Part shown: positions 1-10,081 of the stretch, in pieces
Layout: the number at the start of each line of letters is the position of its first letter
Numbering within the stretch: the stretch's first letter is position 1
From: Ruegeria atlantica
GTDB lineage: Bacteria > Pseudomonadota > Alphaproteobacteria > Rhodobacterales > Rhodobacteraceae
Reading direction: 5' to 3'
Length of the DNA stretch: 64,000 bases
Assembly (NCBI RefSeq): GCF_013032005.1
Contig: NZ_WQBE01000004.1
Span: forward strand, 248,001 to 312,000
Position numbers and translations under genes: made by a program
Notes under the pieces: generated by a model
What the model was told of the DNA's origin: nothing
Databases searched by the model: none
What the model saw: only the letters and a program-made list of their open reading frames with translations

Positions 1-623
1 AACGTGTCGCCCGCATTTGTCGCGCCCTTCATCGTCACAAGGAACGGTTCCGCCATATCGGTGCCAGAAAATCCGGCCTTCGCGGCCACTTTGCGCAGTG
101 CCTCAAGATCCAACTGTGCGGCGCGCAAGGCCTCGTGATCACGCAGAACCGTAATGCAGAACGGCAACCCGGTGGACACAAATTGCGGCGGTGAGATTAT
201 CGCATCCTCGGGCAGGCTAATAGCGGCCGCAACCAGATCGACGGGAACAGGATTGCCGAATTTCGGCGCGACCTGTGTCATTTCGATCTCGTCCCCGTTC
301 AAACGAATCGAAACGATCCCCGCGCCTGTTTCCAACGTCAGTGCATCGCCTTCAACCAAACCACGGGACCGCATCGCCGCTACAGTTGCAATTGTGGGGT
401 GTCCGGCAAAAGGGATTTCCTTGCTGGCCAGAAAATAGCGCACCCGGATTTCGGCCACATCAGATGGTCCCGTGAACGTGCATTCAACCAGAGAGGTTTC
501 GCGCACATAAGCAGTGCACACATCTTCGGGCAATTCAGCCCCGCCGTGAACCACGGCGCAGCCGTTGCCGCCAAAGGCGCGATCACTGAAGGCGTCTACC
601 CAATCGAAATCGAACCAGCTCAT
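1..623 (-). CDS. PhzF family phenazine biosynthesis-like isomerase (C-terminus beyond window)
   Basis: About 207 N-terminal residues of a PhzF/DapF-fold protein are visible; the gene runs off the left edge. The PhzF signature FAGHPT lies at residues 72-77. Glu47, in the segment SLVECTF, sits where the family carries its catalytic general acid/base glutamate. Family members are cytoplasmic isomerases or epimerases; most have no known substrate and are unrelated to phenazine production in their host, so no reaction is assigned. The ATG at 623 is the natural start because the family homology begins there directly. It reads in the same direction as the Hsp20-DUF1150 pair, about 110 bp downstream of it. 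Confidence 0.85.
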   Translation of the reverse strand, partial: MSWFDFDWVDAFSDRAFGGNGCAVVHGGAELPEDVCTAYVRETSLVECTFTGPSDVAEIRVRYFLASKEIPFAGHPTIATVAAMRSRGLVEGDALTLETGAGIVSIRLNGDEIEMTQVAPKFGNPVPVDLVAAAISLPEDAIISPPQFVSTGLPFCITVLRDHEALRAAQLDLEALRKVAAKAGFSGTDMAEPFLVTMKGATNAGDT

Positions 624-732
624 CCGCAAAATCCCCTGATGCAGAGTAAATTAGCCGGGCATGTCATGCCGGTTCGTATGTGTCGCGCTTGTTGTTGGGA
701 TTGTCACGCCGAAAAATAACCGGCGGGGCCGT

Positions 733-957
733 TCAGTGAACGGCCACCGGTGACAGATCGTGTTCACGGGCCAGGAAAAAGGCCATCTTACGATCTGTCA
801 CAAGCGCAAGCTGCTGGCCATCGGAATCGTGAACCGCGTACAACTGATCCAGATCGCCTGCCTTATCCCGGACATCGCGCGGCAGATCGGCAACATCGAC
901 GGTTTTCACATAAACGATGCGGTCGCCCTCGGCGTTATATTCAATCGGTGTATTCAT
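733..957 (-). CDS. DUF1150 family protein
   Basis: A 74-residue cytoplasmic protein matching the DUF1150 family, which is small, widespread in Rhodobacterales and of unknown function. The visible core runs from an N-terminal IVYVKTVDVADLP stretch to the C-terminal LALVTDRKMAFFLARE helix. No signal peptide or membrane segment is present. It starts 5 bp after the Hsp20 stop codon, so the two are almost certainly co-transcribed; in relatives the same pairing is common. A stress-linked role is inferred only from that neighbour. Confidence 0.85.
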   Translation of the reverse strand: MNTPIEYNAEGDRIVYVKTVDVADLPRDVRDKAGDLDQLYAVHDSDGQQLALVTDRKMAFFLAREHDLSPVAVH

Positions 958-962
958 AGCTC

Positions 963-1376
963 TTACCCCTTTTTTATGTTGATCGTTTGCACCACGGTCT
1001 CAGGCACGGCGCGGGTCAGGTCTACATGCAGCAGACCGTTCTCCATGATCGCCTCGCCCACCTCGACACCATCGGCCAGCACGAACATGCGCTGGAACTG
1101 GCGCGCGGCGATGCCGCGATGCAGAAAAATGCGCCCCTCGCTGTCGTCGCGTTGACGCCCCCGGATCACAAGCTGGCGATCCTCGATTGTGATCGACAAA
1201 TCTTGTTCCGCGAACCCAGCCACAGCCAGGGTGATGCGGTATGAAAAGTCCGAGGTCTGCTCAATATTATAAGGCGGGTAGCCTTCGTTACCGGCCTTTG
1301 CAGACCGTTCCAGAAGACGTTCCAACTGCTCGAACCCCAAAAGATGCGGGTATGAGCCAAGAGTAAGTTTTGACAC
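963..1376 (-). CDS. Hsp20/alpha-crystallin small heat shock protein
   Basis: A 137-residue small heat shock protein, an ATP-independent holdase that keeps unfolding proteins soluble for the GroEL and ClpB/DnaK systems. The alpha-crystallin domain covers roughly residues 35-125, with recognisable strands such as YRITLAVAGF, LVIRGRQ and the hydrophobic ENGLLHVDLTR near the end. An upstream in-frame extension to 1499 exists, but the GTG at 1376 is chosen: an AAAGGA ribosome site lies 8 bases before it, and the sequence from there (VSKLTLGSYPHLLGFEQLERLL) is how the family begins. It is first in an operon with DUF1150, and an RpoH-like promoter lies upstream. Confidence 0.92.
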   Translation of the reverse strand: MSKLTLGSYPHLLGFEQLERLLERSAKAGNEGYPPYNIEQTSDFSYRITLAVAGFAEQDLSITIEDRQLVIRGRQRDDSEGRIFLHRGIAARQFQRMFVLADGVEVGEAIMENGLLHVDLTRAVPETVVQTINIKKG

Positions 1377-1443
1377 GTATTTTCGTCCTTTATTGCCAAA
1401 GCGACGTGTGATGCGGCCCCGTTCCGGCAACCGCGTATAATAG

Positions 1444-1473
1444 AATATGGGATTATGCCGTGATGTCCACAAG
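1444..1473 (-). promoter_or_regulatory. Candidate heat-shock (RpoH-type) promoter of hsp20-DUF1150
   Basis: On the minus strand CTTGTG (1473-1468) is followed after about 15 bases by TCCCATATT. This resembles the sigma-32 pattern CTTGAA - 13 to 15 - CCCCATNT, with two or three deviations. It places the transcript start about 60 bases before the Hsp20 GTG codon. The match is by eye only. Confidence 0.5.
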
Positions 1474-1540
1474 GTCTGGCCGGATAAACCCTGACACACT
1501 ATCTTGTGTTACAAGCACCACAAAAGGCACTGAGTCGCTC

Positions 1541-1765
1541 ATGAATGCGCCAACAGATCTTTCGATGAAAACAGATGAGGTTTTGCGGGTTGAACTGGAG
1601 GTTTTTCGCCGCCAACACCGTGATCTGGACGAAGCGATCGAGGCGCTACAGTCCACCGGCACAGCCGATCAGTTGACGATTAAGCGACTGAAAAAGCAAA
1701 AACTTCGCCTGAAGGACATCATTCGTTTGATCGAGGACCGCTTGACGCCGGACATCATTGCCTGA
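1541..1765 (+). CDS. DUF465 (YdcH-like) small coiled-coil protein
   Basis: A 74-residue, highly charged alpha-helical protein of the DUF465/YdcH type. The family core is visible as FRRQHRDLDEAIEAL followed by IKRLKKQKLRLKDIIRLIEDRLTPD, a short antiparallel coiled coil. Function is unknown across the family. The start at 1541 gives the usual family length; a weaker alternative ATG lies at 1565. The gene is divergent from hsp20, and the two share about 165 bp of upstream DNA. Confidence 0.82.
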   Translation: MNAPTDLSMKTDEVLRVELEVFRRQHRDLDEAIEALQSTGTADQLTIKRLKKQKLRLKDIIRLIEDRLTPDIIA

Positions 1766-1856
1766 AAACTCCACCACTCGGCTCACTCGCACATTCAAGG
1801 CGCTTATGAACCGAGTTTTGCAGTGTTACGTCATATTCAAATGGATGACATCTGTT

Positions 1857-3242
1857 TCAAGGTGAAACATTTGCGTTTGCGCTAAAGAAATTGGTCGGAT
1901 CGTATTTCCGCTTTACCTCTTTCATTTGATCAAGATTTTCACCGAATGCCGTCTCTATCGCACTGTCTTCATCGGCGCCCAGATAGTTCAGATAAGTTCC
2001 GCCCGTGGAATAGGGCGCAATTGCATCATGCATGGACCGCGCCCAGGCAATCTGATCCGCGTCATCCGCAGGATCAGTCCACAGCGGTAGTATCGCAATC
2101 AGATAGTCATGACCGCGTTGCGCAAAGGCGTTGTCCCCATTTGATTTGGACTTTGCTGCGCCAGCGCAATGTTCGATCAGAATGCCCGAACCGGGTATTG
2201 TCATCCCTTCGGATTGTGCAACGATCGTATCAATGGCCTCATCCGTCAGCGCGTTGAGATATGCAGATTTCCAGTAGTTCCGGCTGCCTGGACCATAGGC
2301 CCCATCAAGCATGCTTTGTTTGGCGGGGAACGGCATCTCGTGCAGGTCGACGACCAAAGGTTCTCCGATCTCCGTCAGGGGTTGGATTGCCTGACGCCCA
2401 GCTTCCTTATCGTCTCCAATCCAACACGGCACCATAGCTGTTAGCGGCGTTCCATCCGGTCCCCACAACAACCCCGCATAGACCGTCAGTTCATCAGGTG
2501 CCCGTGAAACGATATCCCGAAAACCTCGCAGCACTTCGGCGGCGTCGGCTCGGGGATATGCAATCATGCCCCCCAACACCGTAGACAGAGGATACGCCCT
2601 GTAAAGGAATGACGTCACGATGCCGAAATTTCCGCTGCCGCCGCAGATGCCCCAATAAAGGTCTGGATTCCTGTTCGCATTCGCAGTTCTGATCGAACCG
2701 TCCGCCGTTACGACTTCGGCCTCGATAACGTTGTCGCAGGTTGGCCCGTATTTTCGTGCCATCCAGCCGAATCCGCCACCCGTCGTCAATCCGCCAATAC
2801 CTGTCTGCGATACGACGCCCAATGGCACAGCAAGTCCGTGAAGATGTGTTTCGCAGTCTACATCCCCCAACGTGGCCCCGCCCTGAGCGCGTACGGTTTG
2901 GGTTTCTGCATCAACATGGACCGCGCGCATGCAGGACAGGTCAATTACGAGGCCATCATCGCAGACGGCGCGCCCACCCACGTTGTGACCGCCACCTCTT
3001 ACCGATACCAGTATGTTGTTTTCAAACGCGAACCTGGCGGCCGCCGCGACATCGGCGGTGCCGTGGCACCGCAGTATTGCACCGGGATACTTGTCAACCA
3101 ACGCGTTCCAGATACTGCGCGCACAGTCATACTCGGGGTCACCGGGCAAAATCAGTGCCCCGCGAATTTGCGATTTGAATGCCTCAATACTGTCCTGCGG
3201 CACGGCTTGGCCGTCCCGGGTTTTCAAAACTGTATCTGTCAT
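1857..3242 (-). CDS. FAD-binding oxidoreductase, berberine-bridge/GOOX type
   Basis: A 461-residue flavoenzyme of the PCMH/VAO family. The N-terminal FAD-binding domain contains [10 protein letters not shown], in which His86 is the expected covalent attachment point for the flavin. The loop [19 protein letters not shown] follows, and the C-terminal berberine-bridge segment ends in [13 protein letters not shown]. Bicovalent relatives carry a cysteine just before the GGL loop; here the segment reads VVSQTGIGG with no cysteine, so single covalent attachment is inferred. Substrate is unknown; relatives oxidise sugars or secondary metabolites. There is no signal peptide. The ATG at 3242 is preceded by GAGGAGG at ideal spacing. 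It is divergent from purE. Confidence 0.88.
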   Translation of the reverse strand: MTDTVLKTRDGQAVPQDSIEAFKSQIRGALILPGDPEYDCARSIWNALVDKYPGAILRCHGTADVAAAARFAFENNILVSVRGGGHNVGGRAVCDDGLVIDLSCMRAVHVDAETQTVRAQGGATLGDVDCETHLHGLAVPLGVVSQTGIGGLTTGGGFGWMARKYGPTCDNVIEAEVVTADGSIRTANANRNPDLYWGICGGSGNFGIVTSFLYRAYPLSTVLGGMIAYPRADAAEVLRGFRDIVSRAPDELTVYAGLLWGPDGTPLTAMVPCWIGDDKEAGRQAIQPLTEIGEPLVVDLHEMPFPAKQSMLDGAYGPGSRNYWKSAYLNALTDEAIDTIVAQSEGMTIPGSGILIEHCAGAAKSKSNGDNAFAQRGHDYLIAILPLWTDPADDADQIAWARSMHDAIAPYSTGGTYLNYLGADEDSAIETAFGENLDQMKEVKRKYDPTNFFSANANVSP

Positions 3243-3342
3243 GGGTACCTCCTCGGGAACCACTGTCCCGCGATCAAGTATACACTAATTCGAATGTATT
3301 TTCAGCAGGACGTCAGACGAGCCATACGGTCGCCAAACCACA

Positions 3343-3370
3343 TTGCCTCTGGGACCGATTTAGCTATAGT
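3343..3370 (+). promoter_or_regulatory. Candidate sigma-70 promoter for purEK
   Basis: TTGCCT at 3343-3348 and TATAGT at 3365-3370 are separated by 16 bases and lie about 33 bases before the purE start codon. The match to the housekeeping consensus is good but was judged by eye. Confidence 0.5.
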
Positions 3371-3403
3371 GCGCGCTCTTTCAGACGGCAGGGAAACAAG
3401 CGG

Positions 3404-3892
3404 ATGAGTGATGTGAAAGTGGGGATCATCATGGGCAGCCAGTCGGACTGGCCCACGATGAAGGAAGCCGCGAACATTCTTGATGAGTTAGGCATCGCGT
3501 ACGAAAAGCGCATTGTCTCGGCGCACCGCACACCGGACCGCTTGTGGGACTATGGCAAGACCGCCGCATCACGCGGGCTGCATGTGATCATTGCCGGGGC
3601 CGGTGGGGCCGCGCATCTGCCTGGCATGATGGCGTCGAAAACACGGGTGCCGGTGATTGGCGTTCCGGTACAGACGCGGGCCCTGTCGGGCGTCGACTCT
3701 CTGTATTCCATCGTGCAGATGCCCAAAGGGTTCCCTGTTGCCACTATGGCCATCGGCGCCGCCGGTGGTGCCAACGCGGGCCTGATGGCGGCCGGGATTC
3801 TGGCCTTGCAGGATGACGCTTTGGCGCAACGACTGGACGCATGGCGCGATGCACTGTCGGCGTCGATCCCCGAGGAGCCCGTCGATGAGTGA
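3404..3892 (+). CDS. purE: N5-carboxyaminoimidazole ribonucleotide mutase
   Basis: A 162-residue class I PurE that moves the carboxyl group of N5-CAIR to give CAIR in de novo purine synthesis. The family motifs are all present: [10 protein letters not shown] near the start, SAHRTPDR, and the glycine-rich [11 protein letters not shown] substrate loop. Length is typical. The start at 3404 follows an AGGGAA ribosome site. The last codons overlap the start of purK by 8 bases, so the two enzymes that hand on unstable N5-CAIR are translationally coupled. A longer upstream in-frame extension has no family similarity. Confidence 0.97.
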   Translation: MSDVKVGIIMGSQSDWPTMKEAANILDELGIAYEKRIVSAHRTPDRLWDYGKTAASRGLHVIIAGAGGAAHLPGMMASKTRVPVIGVPVQTRALSGVDSLYSIVQMPKGFPVATMAIGAAGGANAGLMAAGILALQDDALAQRLDAWRDALSASIPEEPVDE

Positions 3893-4952
3893 CGCATTGC
3901 AAACGGGTGCCAGGATCGGAGTTCTGGGCGGCGGTCAATTGGGCCGGATGCTGTCCGTGGCAGCGTCTCGTCTGGGGTTTGTGACCCATATCTACGAACC
4001 CGGTGCCAACCCTCCTGCCGGCCAAGTGGCCGATCGCGTGACCACCGCCGCCTATGACGATATCGACGCGCTAAAGGCGTTTGCCGGGTCGGTAGATGTC
4101 ATCACATATGAGTTCGAGAACATCCCGACCGAAGCGCTGGACCTGCTTGAAGCGCACTGCCCGATCCGTCCGGGGCGTGAAGCGCTGCGCGTCAGCCAGG
4201 ACCGGTTGACCGAGAAGAATTTCCTGCAGGGGCTTGGCCTGCAAACCGCGCCTTTCGCGGATATCACCGATTTGAACAGCCTGAATGCGGCGATCAAGCA
4301 GATCGGTACGCCCGCAATCCTGAAAACGCGCCGGTTTGGCTATGACGGTAAGGGGCAGGCCCGTCTGCGCGCACCCGAGGATGCCGAAGCCGCGCTGGCC
4401 GATATGGCCGGGGCACCCGCGATCCTTGAGGGGTTTGTGGAGTTTAGCCACGAGGTATCGATCATTGCGGCCCGCGGGTTGGACGGTCAGGTTGCCTGTT
4501 TCGATCCCGGTGAAAACATACACCGCGATGGTATCCTGCACACCACAACAGTCCCTGCCCGTCTGCGCCCGGCGCAACGGACAGATGCCGTTCTGTTGGC
4601 CGCCAACATCCTAAACGCGCTGGATTATGTCGGCGTCATGGGCGTCGAACTGTTCGTGACGCCCGGCGGTCTGATCGTGAATGAGATCGCGCCACGCGTG
4701 CATAACTCGGGCCACTGGACGCAGAATGGCTGCGCCGTGGATCAGTTCGAACAGCATATTCGGGCCGTCGCAGGATGGCCTTTGGGAGATGGTCAGCGGC
4801 ATTCGGACGTGGTCATGGAAAACCTGATCGGAGCGGACATGGACCGCGTGCCCGAACTAGCGCAGGAACGCGACGTGGCGCTGCATCTCTATGGCAAGGC
4901 CGAGGTTAAGGCAGGCCGCAAAATGGGACATTTCAACCGCATTGCACGGTGA
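3885..4952 (+). CDS. purK: 5-(carboxyamino)imidazole ribonucleotide synthase
   Basis: A 355-residue ATP-grasp enzyme that carboxylates AIR with bicarbonate and ATP to give N5-CAIR, the substrate of PurE. Visible features are the N-terminal [12 protein letters not shown] loop, the ATP-grasp core ([11 protein letters not shown]), and the C-terminal [14 protein letters not shown] metal and phosphate-binding segment. The start at 3885 lies within the last codons of purE. The gene converges on the PhnM-like gene with a single base between the two stop codons, so there is no room for a separate terminator. Confidence 0.97.
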   Translation: MSDALQTGARIGVLGGGQLGRMLSVAASRLGFVTHIYEPGANPPAGQVADRVTTAAYDDIDALKAFAGSVDVITYEFENIPTEALDLLEAHCPIRPGREALRVSQDRLTEKNFLQGLGLQTAPFADITDLNSLNAAIKQIGTPAILKTRRFGYDGKGQARLRAPEDAEAALADMAGAPAILEGFVEFSHEVSIIAARGLDGQVACFDPGENIHRDGILHTTTVPARLRPAQRTDAVLLAANILNALDYVGVMGVELFVTPGGLIVNEIAPRVHNSGHWTQNGCAVDQFEQHIRAVAGWPLGDGQRHSDVVMENLIGADMDRVPELAQERDVALHLYGKAEVKAGRKMGHFNRIAR

Positions 4953-4953
4953 A

Positions 4954-6105
4954 TCAGCCAACAAACCGCACCGCAATATCACCTGACATATAGCTAACCC
5001 GCCCGCCAGCCAGCGTGGCGGCTACGCGGCGGGTTTCGGCATCCAATATCACCAGATCGGCGCGCTGGCCGGGGGCTAGCTTGCCCCGATCCTGCAAACC
5101 AAGGACACGGGCGGGGCCGGATGACACCAGCGCCCAGGCCCCGGCGAAATCCACCAAGCCAGACTTCGCCACCATCAGCGCCGCGCGGCGCGGGCTGGGA
5201 TAGTGATAATCCGAGGCCAACGCATCGCAATATCCCATCGTGATCAGGTCAAGCGCGCTGACATTACCCTTGTGCGATCCACCACGCACCACGTTGGGCG
5301 ACCCCAAAATGATGTAATCCCCGGCTGCACGCGCGGCCTCAGCGGCTTCGAGCGTTTCAGGAAATTCCGAGATCTGCGCCCCCCGCGCCCGCCAGTCGGC
5401 CCGTATTTGTGCAGTCGCGTCGTCATGGCTGCCCATGCGCACGAACTGTGAGTCCAAAGCCGCACATAGCGTGTCCAGCGCCGCTGGCACTTCGTCACGA
5501 CGGGCGTGCATAGACAACAGCATTTCAAAATGCGTGTCCGGGTTTCGCCCGGCTTTCAATGCTTGGCCGGTCAAACGCGGCGGCTTGCGCCCCTCGGCCA
5601 GACGGTCATGCGGCAGGTGGTCGTTGAACACGACATAGGGCACCTGCCAGTCCGCGATACGGCCGGGCAGGTCCGCATAGTCATCCAGCATGTGTGTCTC
5701 GAACCGCAACTGAGGCATCAGGTCGGTCACGACGCGATCCTTGACCGAGGTTATGGCGCGAAACACCTGATCCGCGAATTCCGGGCCACGCACCCCACCC
5801 TCCCAACTGTGAAACTGGGCCAGAACGGCGGTAGTGATACCATTCGCAGCCAATTCAGCCTCGACCGAGAGAATGCCTTCGTCCATCTGCTTCATCGCCC
5901 CGCGGCGTGGCGCGATATGGCGTTCGAACCCATCCCCGTGCAGGTCGACAATGCCGGGCAGAACAAGATAGCCGGACAGGTCGATCTGTCGCCCGACCCG
6001 ATCCGTTTGAATAATGCCATCCGCCAGAGACAGATCGGCGGGCACGAGGCCATGCTCCGGCAACAGCACCTCTGCACCGGTCAGGGTCAGGTTCAATGCG
6101 GTCAT
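4954..6105 (-). CDS. phnM: Alpha-D-ribose 1-methylphosphonate 5-triphosphate diphosphatase-like amidohydrolase
   Basis: A 383-residue amidohydrolase of the PhnM family. In the carbon-phosphorus lyase pathway PhnM removes pyrophosphate from the ribose methylphosphonate triphosphate intermediate. The metal-binding entry motif VDLHGDGFERHIAPR, the NDHLPHDR segment and the late SDYHYPSPR motif are all visible. No other phn genes lie nearby: the upstream partner is a secreted lipase whose stop overlaps this ATG by four bases. An orphan PhnM-like protein in this setting may act on something else. The start at 6105 is fixed by that overlap. Confidence 0.82.
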   Translation of the reverse strand: MTALNLTLTGAEVLLPEHGLVPADLSLADGIIQTDRVGRQIDLSGYLVLPGIVDLHGDGFERHIAPRRGAMKQMDEGILSVEAELAANGITTAVLAQFHSWEGGVRGPEFADQVFRAITSVKDRVVTDLMPQLRFETHMLDDYADLPGRIADWQVPYVVFNDHLPHDRLAEGRKPPRLTGQALKAGRNPDTHFEMLLSMHARRDEVPAALDTLCAALDSQFVRMGSHDDATAQIRADWRARGAQISEFPETLEAAEAARAAGDYIILGSPNVVRGGSHKGNVSALDLITMGYCDALASDYHYPSPRRAALMVAKSGLVDFAGAWALVSSGPARVLGLQDRGKLAPGQRADLVILDAETRRVAATLAGGRVSYMSGDIAVRFVG

Positions 6106-6875
6106 TGCGTGGGCTCCGACTCGGGTTCCGAGCAATCCTGCCCGATACAGATTTCGTTGATGATATCCATGACGCCATCCAGCCAGGTGATCTGCGGATC
6201 GAATTGCCCGAATTCGATAAAATGCAGCGCCTGCGCCATGACGCGGGGATTGTTCATCATAAAAGTGTGCGTCACCGGAAGAACGATGTGATCCGTCATG
6301 CCGTCCACTTTTGTCGTTTCAATCGAGACCTTGCCGTCATCCTTGCCGTCGATCAGCGAGGAAAACAGCGGGTTCAGCGAGTTCTCACCCGCGATCACGC
6401 CCACCTCAAACTCAACGGATGGCAGGTTGCGCGGTATGCCCTCGGGGCCCGTGCCCAAGGCCAGCCCGGCGGGGCCATGCAGCATACCGAAGACCTCATA
6501 TGCGCCCAGTTCATCCACAAGCTGACTGCCCTGATTGGGCGGACCGAGCATGACCACACGGCCCAGATTTTCCGGGTGATGGTCCTGCAACCAATAGCGC
6601 AGCAGGATGCCACCCATTGAATGCGCCACCACGTTCACAGTCTCATCACCACAGGCCGCGAAGGCGTCCGGCAATGTCTGGTTCGCCAGTTCAGGTATCG
6701 GCAAATCGGTCGATGGATAGCCGGGTCGGACAACGGTGTACCCATGCGCCTGAAACAGTTGTTCCATCACTGTGAAGGACGCCTCGGTCCGCGCCAGCCC
6801 GTGTAAAAGCACCACGCATTTGGCCTGGGCCACGGCGGGAACAAGGAAAAGAAACAGGGCAAGCAGATATCTCAT
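6102..6875 (-). CDS. Secreted alpha/beta-hydrolase (lipase-like)
   Basis: A 257-residue exported hydrolase. A clear signal peptide covers residues 1-18 (cleavage after AQA). The oxyanion segment VVLLHGLART follows, and then the nucleophile elbow VAHSMGG with Ser86. It resembles triacylglycerol lipases and PGAP1-like esterases; the natural substrate is unknown. The acidic tail ends CSEPESEPTQ. The gene lies 38 bp after the EamA transporter and overlaps the PhnM-like gene by ATGA, so the three form one operon. A longer in-frame extension upstream runs through the transporter gene and is rejected, because the signal peptide fixes the start. Confidence 0.85.
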   Translation of the reverse strand: MRYLLALFLFLVPAVAQAKCVVLLHGLARTEASFTVMEQLFQAHGYTVVRPGYPSTDLPIPELANQTLPDAFAACGDETVNVVAHSMGGILLRYWLQDHHPENLGRVVMLGPPNQGSQLVDELGAYEVFGMLHGPAGLALGTGPEGIPRNLPSVEFEVGVIAGENSLNPLFSSLIDGKDDGKVSIETTKVDGMTDHIVLPVTHTFMMNNPRVMAQALHFIEFGQFDPQITWLDGVMDIINEICIGQDCSEPESEPTQ

Positions 6876-6913
6876 AGCCGCCAGATAAGCGTTATCCGAT
6901 TGCGTTGAAACCC

Positions 6914-7756
6914 CTAGCGCGGCTTCAGGCGCAGGACAGCCAGCGCGATGCCGCCCAGAACCAGCGCAGCGCCAAAGATCAGGCGCAAACTGGCGTCTTC
7001 TCCCAACAACAAAACGCCAGCGAGGATGGCGATGATTGGTACGCTCAATTGCACTACCGCCGCCGTGCTTGGCGCCAGTTGCGGCAAAACCCGATACCAT
7101 ACGGCATAGCCCATCCCCGAGGTCACACCTCCGGAAAGGGCAGCCAGCAGGTAGCCAGCGCCACTCATCTGCCAATCCCCAACGGTTAGCATTAACGGCA
7201 GGGCAGTGACCGGAAGGGCTATAACGAAATTGGCCGCCGTTCCAGCAAGGGCGTCAGGCTCAAACCGCCCAACCAGCGAATAGACTGCCCATCCGACCCC
7301 GGCAGCTGTCATCAGAGCTGCGCCAATCGGGTCGACCTGTACTGCTCCGGACGGCCACAGGACATAGGCCAGCCCCATAAGGGCAATTGCCGCGCCCCCC
7401 ATCTGTCGCGCAGTCGGAGCATTGCCGGTTAACGACGTCACTGCGAACATTGTGATCTGCACAACGCCAAACAGGATCAGCGCCCCAAGGCCCGCATCCA
7501 ACGTCAGATAGGCGATGGAAAACCCAATCATATAGAGTGACAGCGATCCTGCCCCCGCCAACCTGCGCCGGTTGCACAATGGCAGACGACCTGACTTGAG
7601 CCAAACCAGACCGGTCAGCACCATTGCCCCGGACAACACGCGAATTATGGCAAACCCGGCGGGGTCGCTGGCACCGCTGTCTATGGCCAGACGATTCAGG
7701 ATCGAATTCGCCGCAAAGGCGCACATGGTCAGAGTGGTGAGCAGAAACAAACGCAT
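6914..7756 (-). CDS. EamA/DMT superfamily transporter
   Basis: A 280-residue inner-membrane protein with about ten hydrophobic helices arranged as two EamA repeats, typical of drug/metabolite exporters. The second repeat ends with the usual VPIIAILAGVLLLGE segment. Substrate cannot be told from sequence; relatives export amino acids, metabolites or drugs. The ATG at 7756 begins directly with the first helix (MRLFLLTTLTMCAFAANS); an upstream extension of 12 residues adds only charged sequence. It is first in an apparent operon with the lipase and the PhnM-like enzyme. Confidence 0.88.
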   Translation of the reverse strand: MRLFLLTTLTMCAFAANSILNRLAIDSGASDPAGFAIIRVLSGAMVLTGLVWLKSGRLPLCNRRRLAGAGSLSLYMIGFSIAYLTLDAGLGALILFGVVQITMFAVTSLTGNAPTARQMGGAAIALMGLAYVLWPSGAVQVDPIGAALMTAAGVGWAVYSLVGRFEPDALAGTAANFVIALPVTALPLMLTVGDWQMSGAGYLLAALSGGVTSGMGYAVWYRVLPQLAPSTAAVVQLSVPIIAILAGVLLLGEDASLRLIFGAALVLGGIALAVLRLKPR

Positions 7757-7817
7757 ATCAACCGCATAGCGGTATCGCGAGCGTTTGCACACTCACTTTC
7801 CAGCGCGGCGTAGTGGT

Positions 7818-7851
7818 AAAAAGAAACGGGGCCGCCCAAAGGCGACCCCGT
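7818..7851 (-). terminator. Rho-independent terminator of groES-groEL
   Basis: On the minus strand an 11-bp stem (one G-T pair, 7851-7841 with 7836-7826) and a 4-base loop are followed by TTTCTTTTT. It lies about 95 bp after the groEL stop. Confidence 0.8.
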
Positions 7852-7945
7852 CAGTAAGTTCTATTGCGGTCCCTCTAAGCAATCTGGCCATAGGGCCAAG
7901 CGCTTGTCGGGATCGTCGGAATTCGCCGGGGCGAATTCGACGTGC

Positions 7946-9625
<1,680 letters not shown>

Positions 9626-9642
9626 TCAGAGAAGCGCGCGGC

Positions 9643-9930
9643 TTACTCGATGATCCCCATGATGTCGCTTTCTTTCATCATCAGCAGCTCTTCGCCGTTG
9701 ACCTGAACCTCGGTGCCCGACCATTTGCCGAACAGGATCTTGTCACCGGATTTTACAGCCATTGCGATCAGTTCGCCGCTGTCCTTGCGTGCGCCTTCGC
9801 CGGTTGCAACGACTTCGCCTTCGCTGGGCTTTTCTTTAGCGCTGTCAGGAATGATCAGACCACCAGCGGTTTTTTCTTCGCTTTCGGTACGGCGAACCAA
9901 CACGCGGTCATGAAGCGGTTTCAATGCCAT
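9643..9930 (-). CDS. groS: Co-chaperonin GroES
   Basis: A 95-residue co-chaperonin that caps the GroEL ring. The N-terminal strand [14 protein letters not shown], the mobile-loop region [18 protein letters not shown] and the C-terminal ESDIMGIIE are canonical. An AAGGAG ribosome site sits 8 bases before the ATG. It is the first gene of the groESL operon; the leader contains a small hairpin (9969-9986) and the CIRCE element. Confidence 0.99.
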   Translation of the reverse strand: MALKPLHDRVLVRRTESEEKTAGGLIIPDSAKEKPSEGEVVATGEGARKDSGELIAMAVKSGDKILFGKWSGTEVQVNGEELLMMKESDIMGIIE

Positions 9931-9968
9931 CTTTGCAGCTCCTTGGGCTCAAAGTTTATTTATCCTCC

Positions 9969-9986
9969 CCTCGCCGGATGGCGAGG
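9969..9986 (-). other. Hairpin in the groES 5' leader
   Basis: CCTCGCC (9969-9975) and GGCGAGG (9980-9986) form a perfect 7-bp stem with a GGAT/ATCC loop. It lies between CIRCE and the ribosome binding site. It may protect the transcript or tune translation with temperature; neither is shown. Confidence 0.5.
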
Positions 9987-9988
9987 CG

Positions 9989-10015
9989 TTAGCACTCGGG
10001 TGATGAGAGTGATAA
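9989..10015 (-). promoter_or_regulatory. CIRCE operator (HrcA-binding)
   Basis: TTAGCACTC, nine bases, then GAGTGATAA. This matches the CIRCE consensus TTAGCACTC-N9-GAGTGCTAA with one mismatch in the right arm. It lies just downstream of the -10 element, where bound HrcA would block transcription. hrcA itself is not in the window. Confidence 0.93.
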
Positions 10016-10022
10016 CGACGCA

Positions 10023-10051
10023 TAGCTAGGGGGTCGCAAACCCCGAGTCAA
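10023..10051 (-). promoter_or_regulatory. Promoter of groES-groEL
   Basis: On the minus strand TTGACT (10051-10046) and TAGCTA (10028-10023) are 17 bases apart. The spacer contains a GGGG/CCCC inverted repeat. The predicted start falls at the edge of CIRCE. The -35 is close to consensus; the -10 is weak. Confidence 0.55.
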
Positions 10052-10081
10052 CAAGCTGTGATGGATTTTTTGCAACCGGGC

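Noticed and set aside
6102-7175. 357-residue version of the lipase
   Set aside because: The extra 100 residues read through the EamA gene out of frame; the signal peptide marks the true start at 6875.
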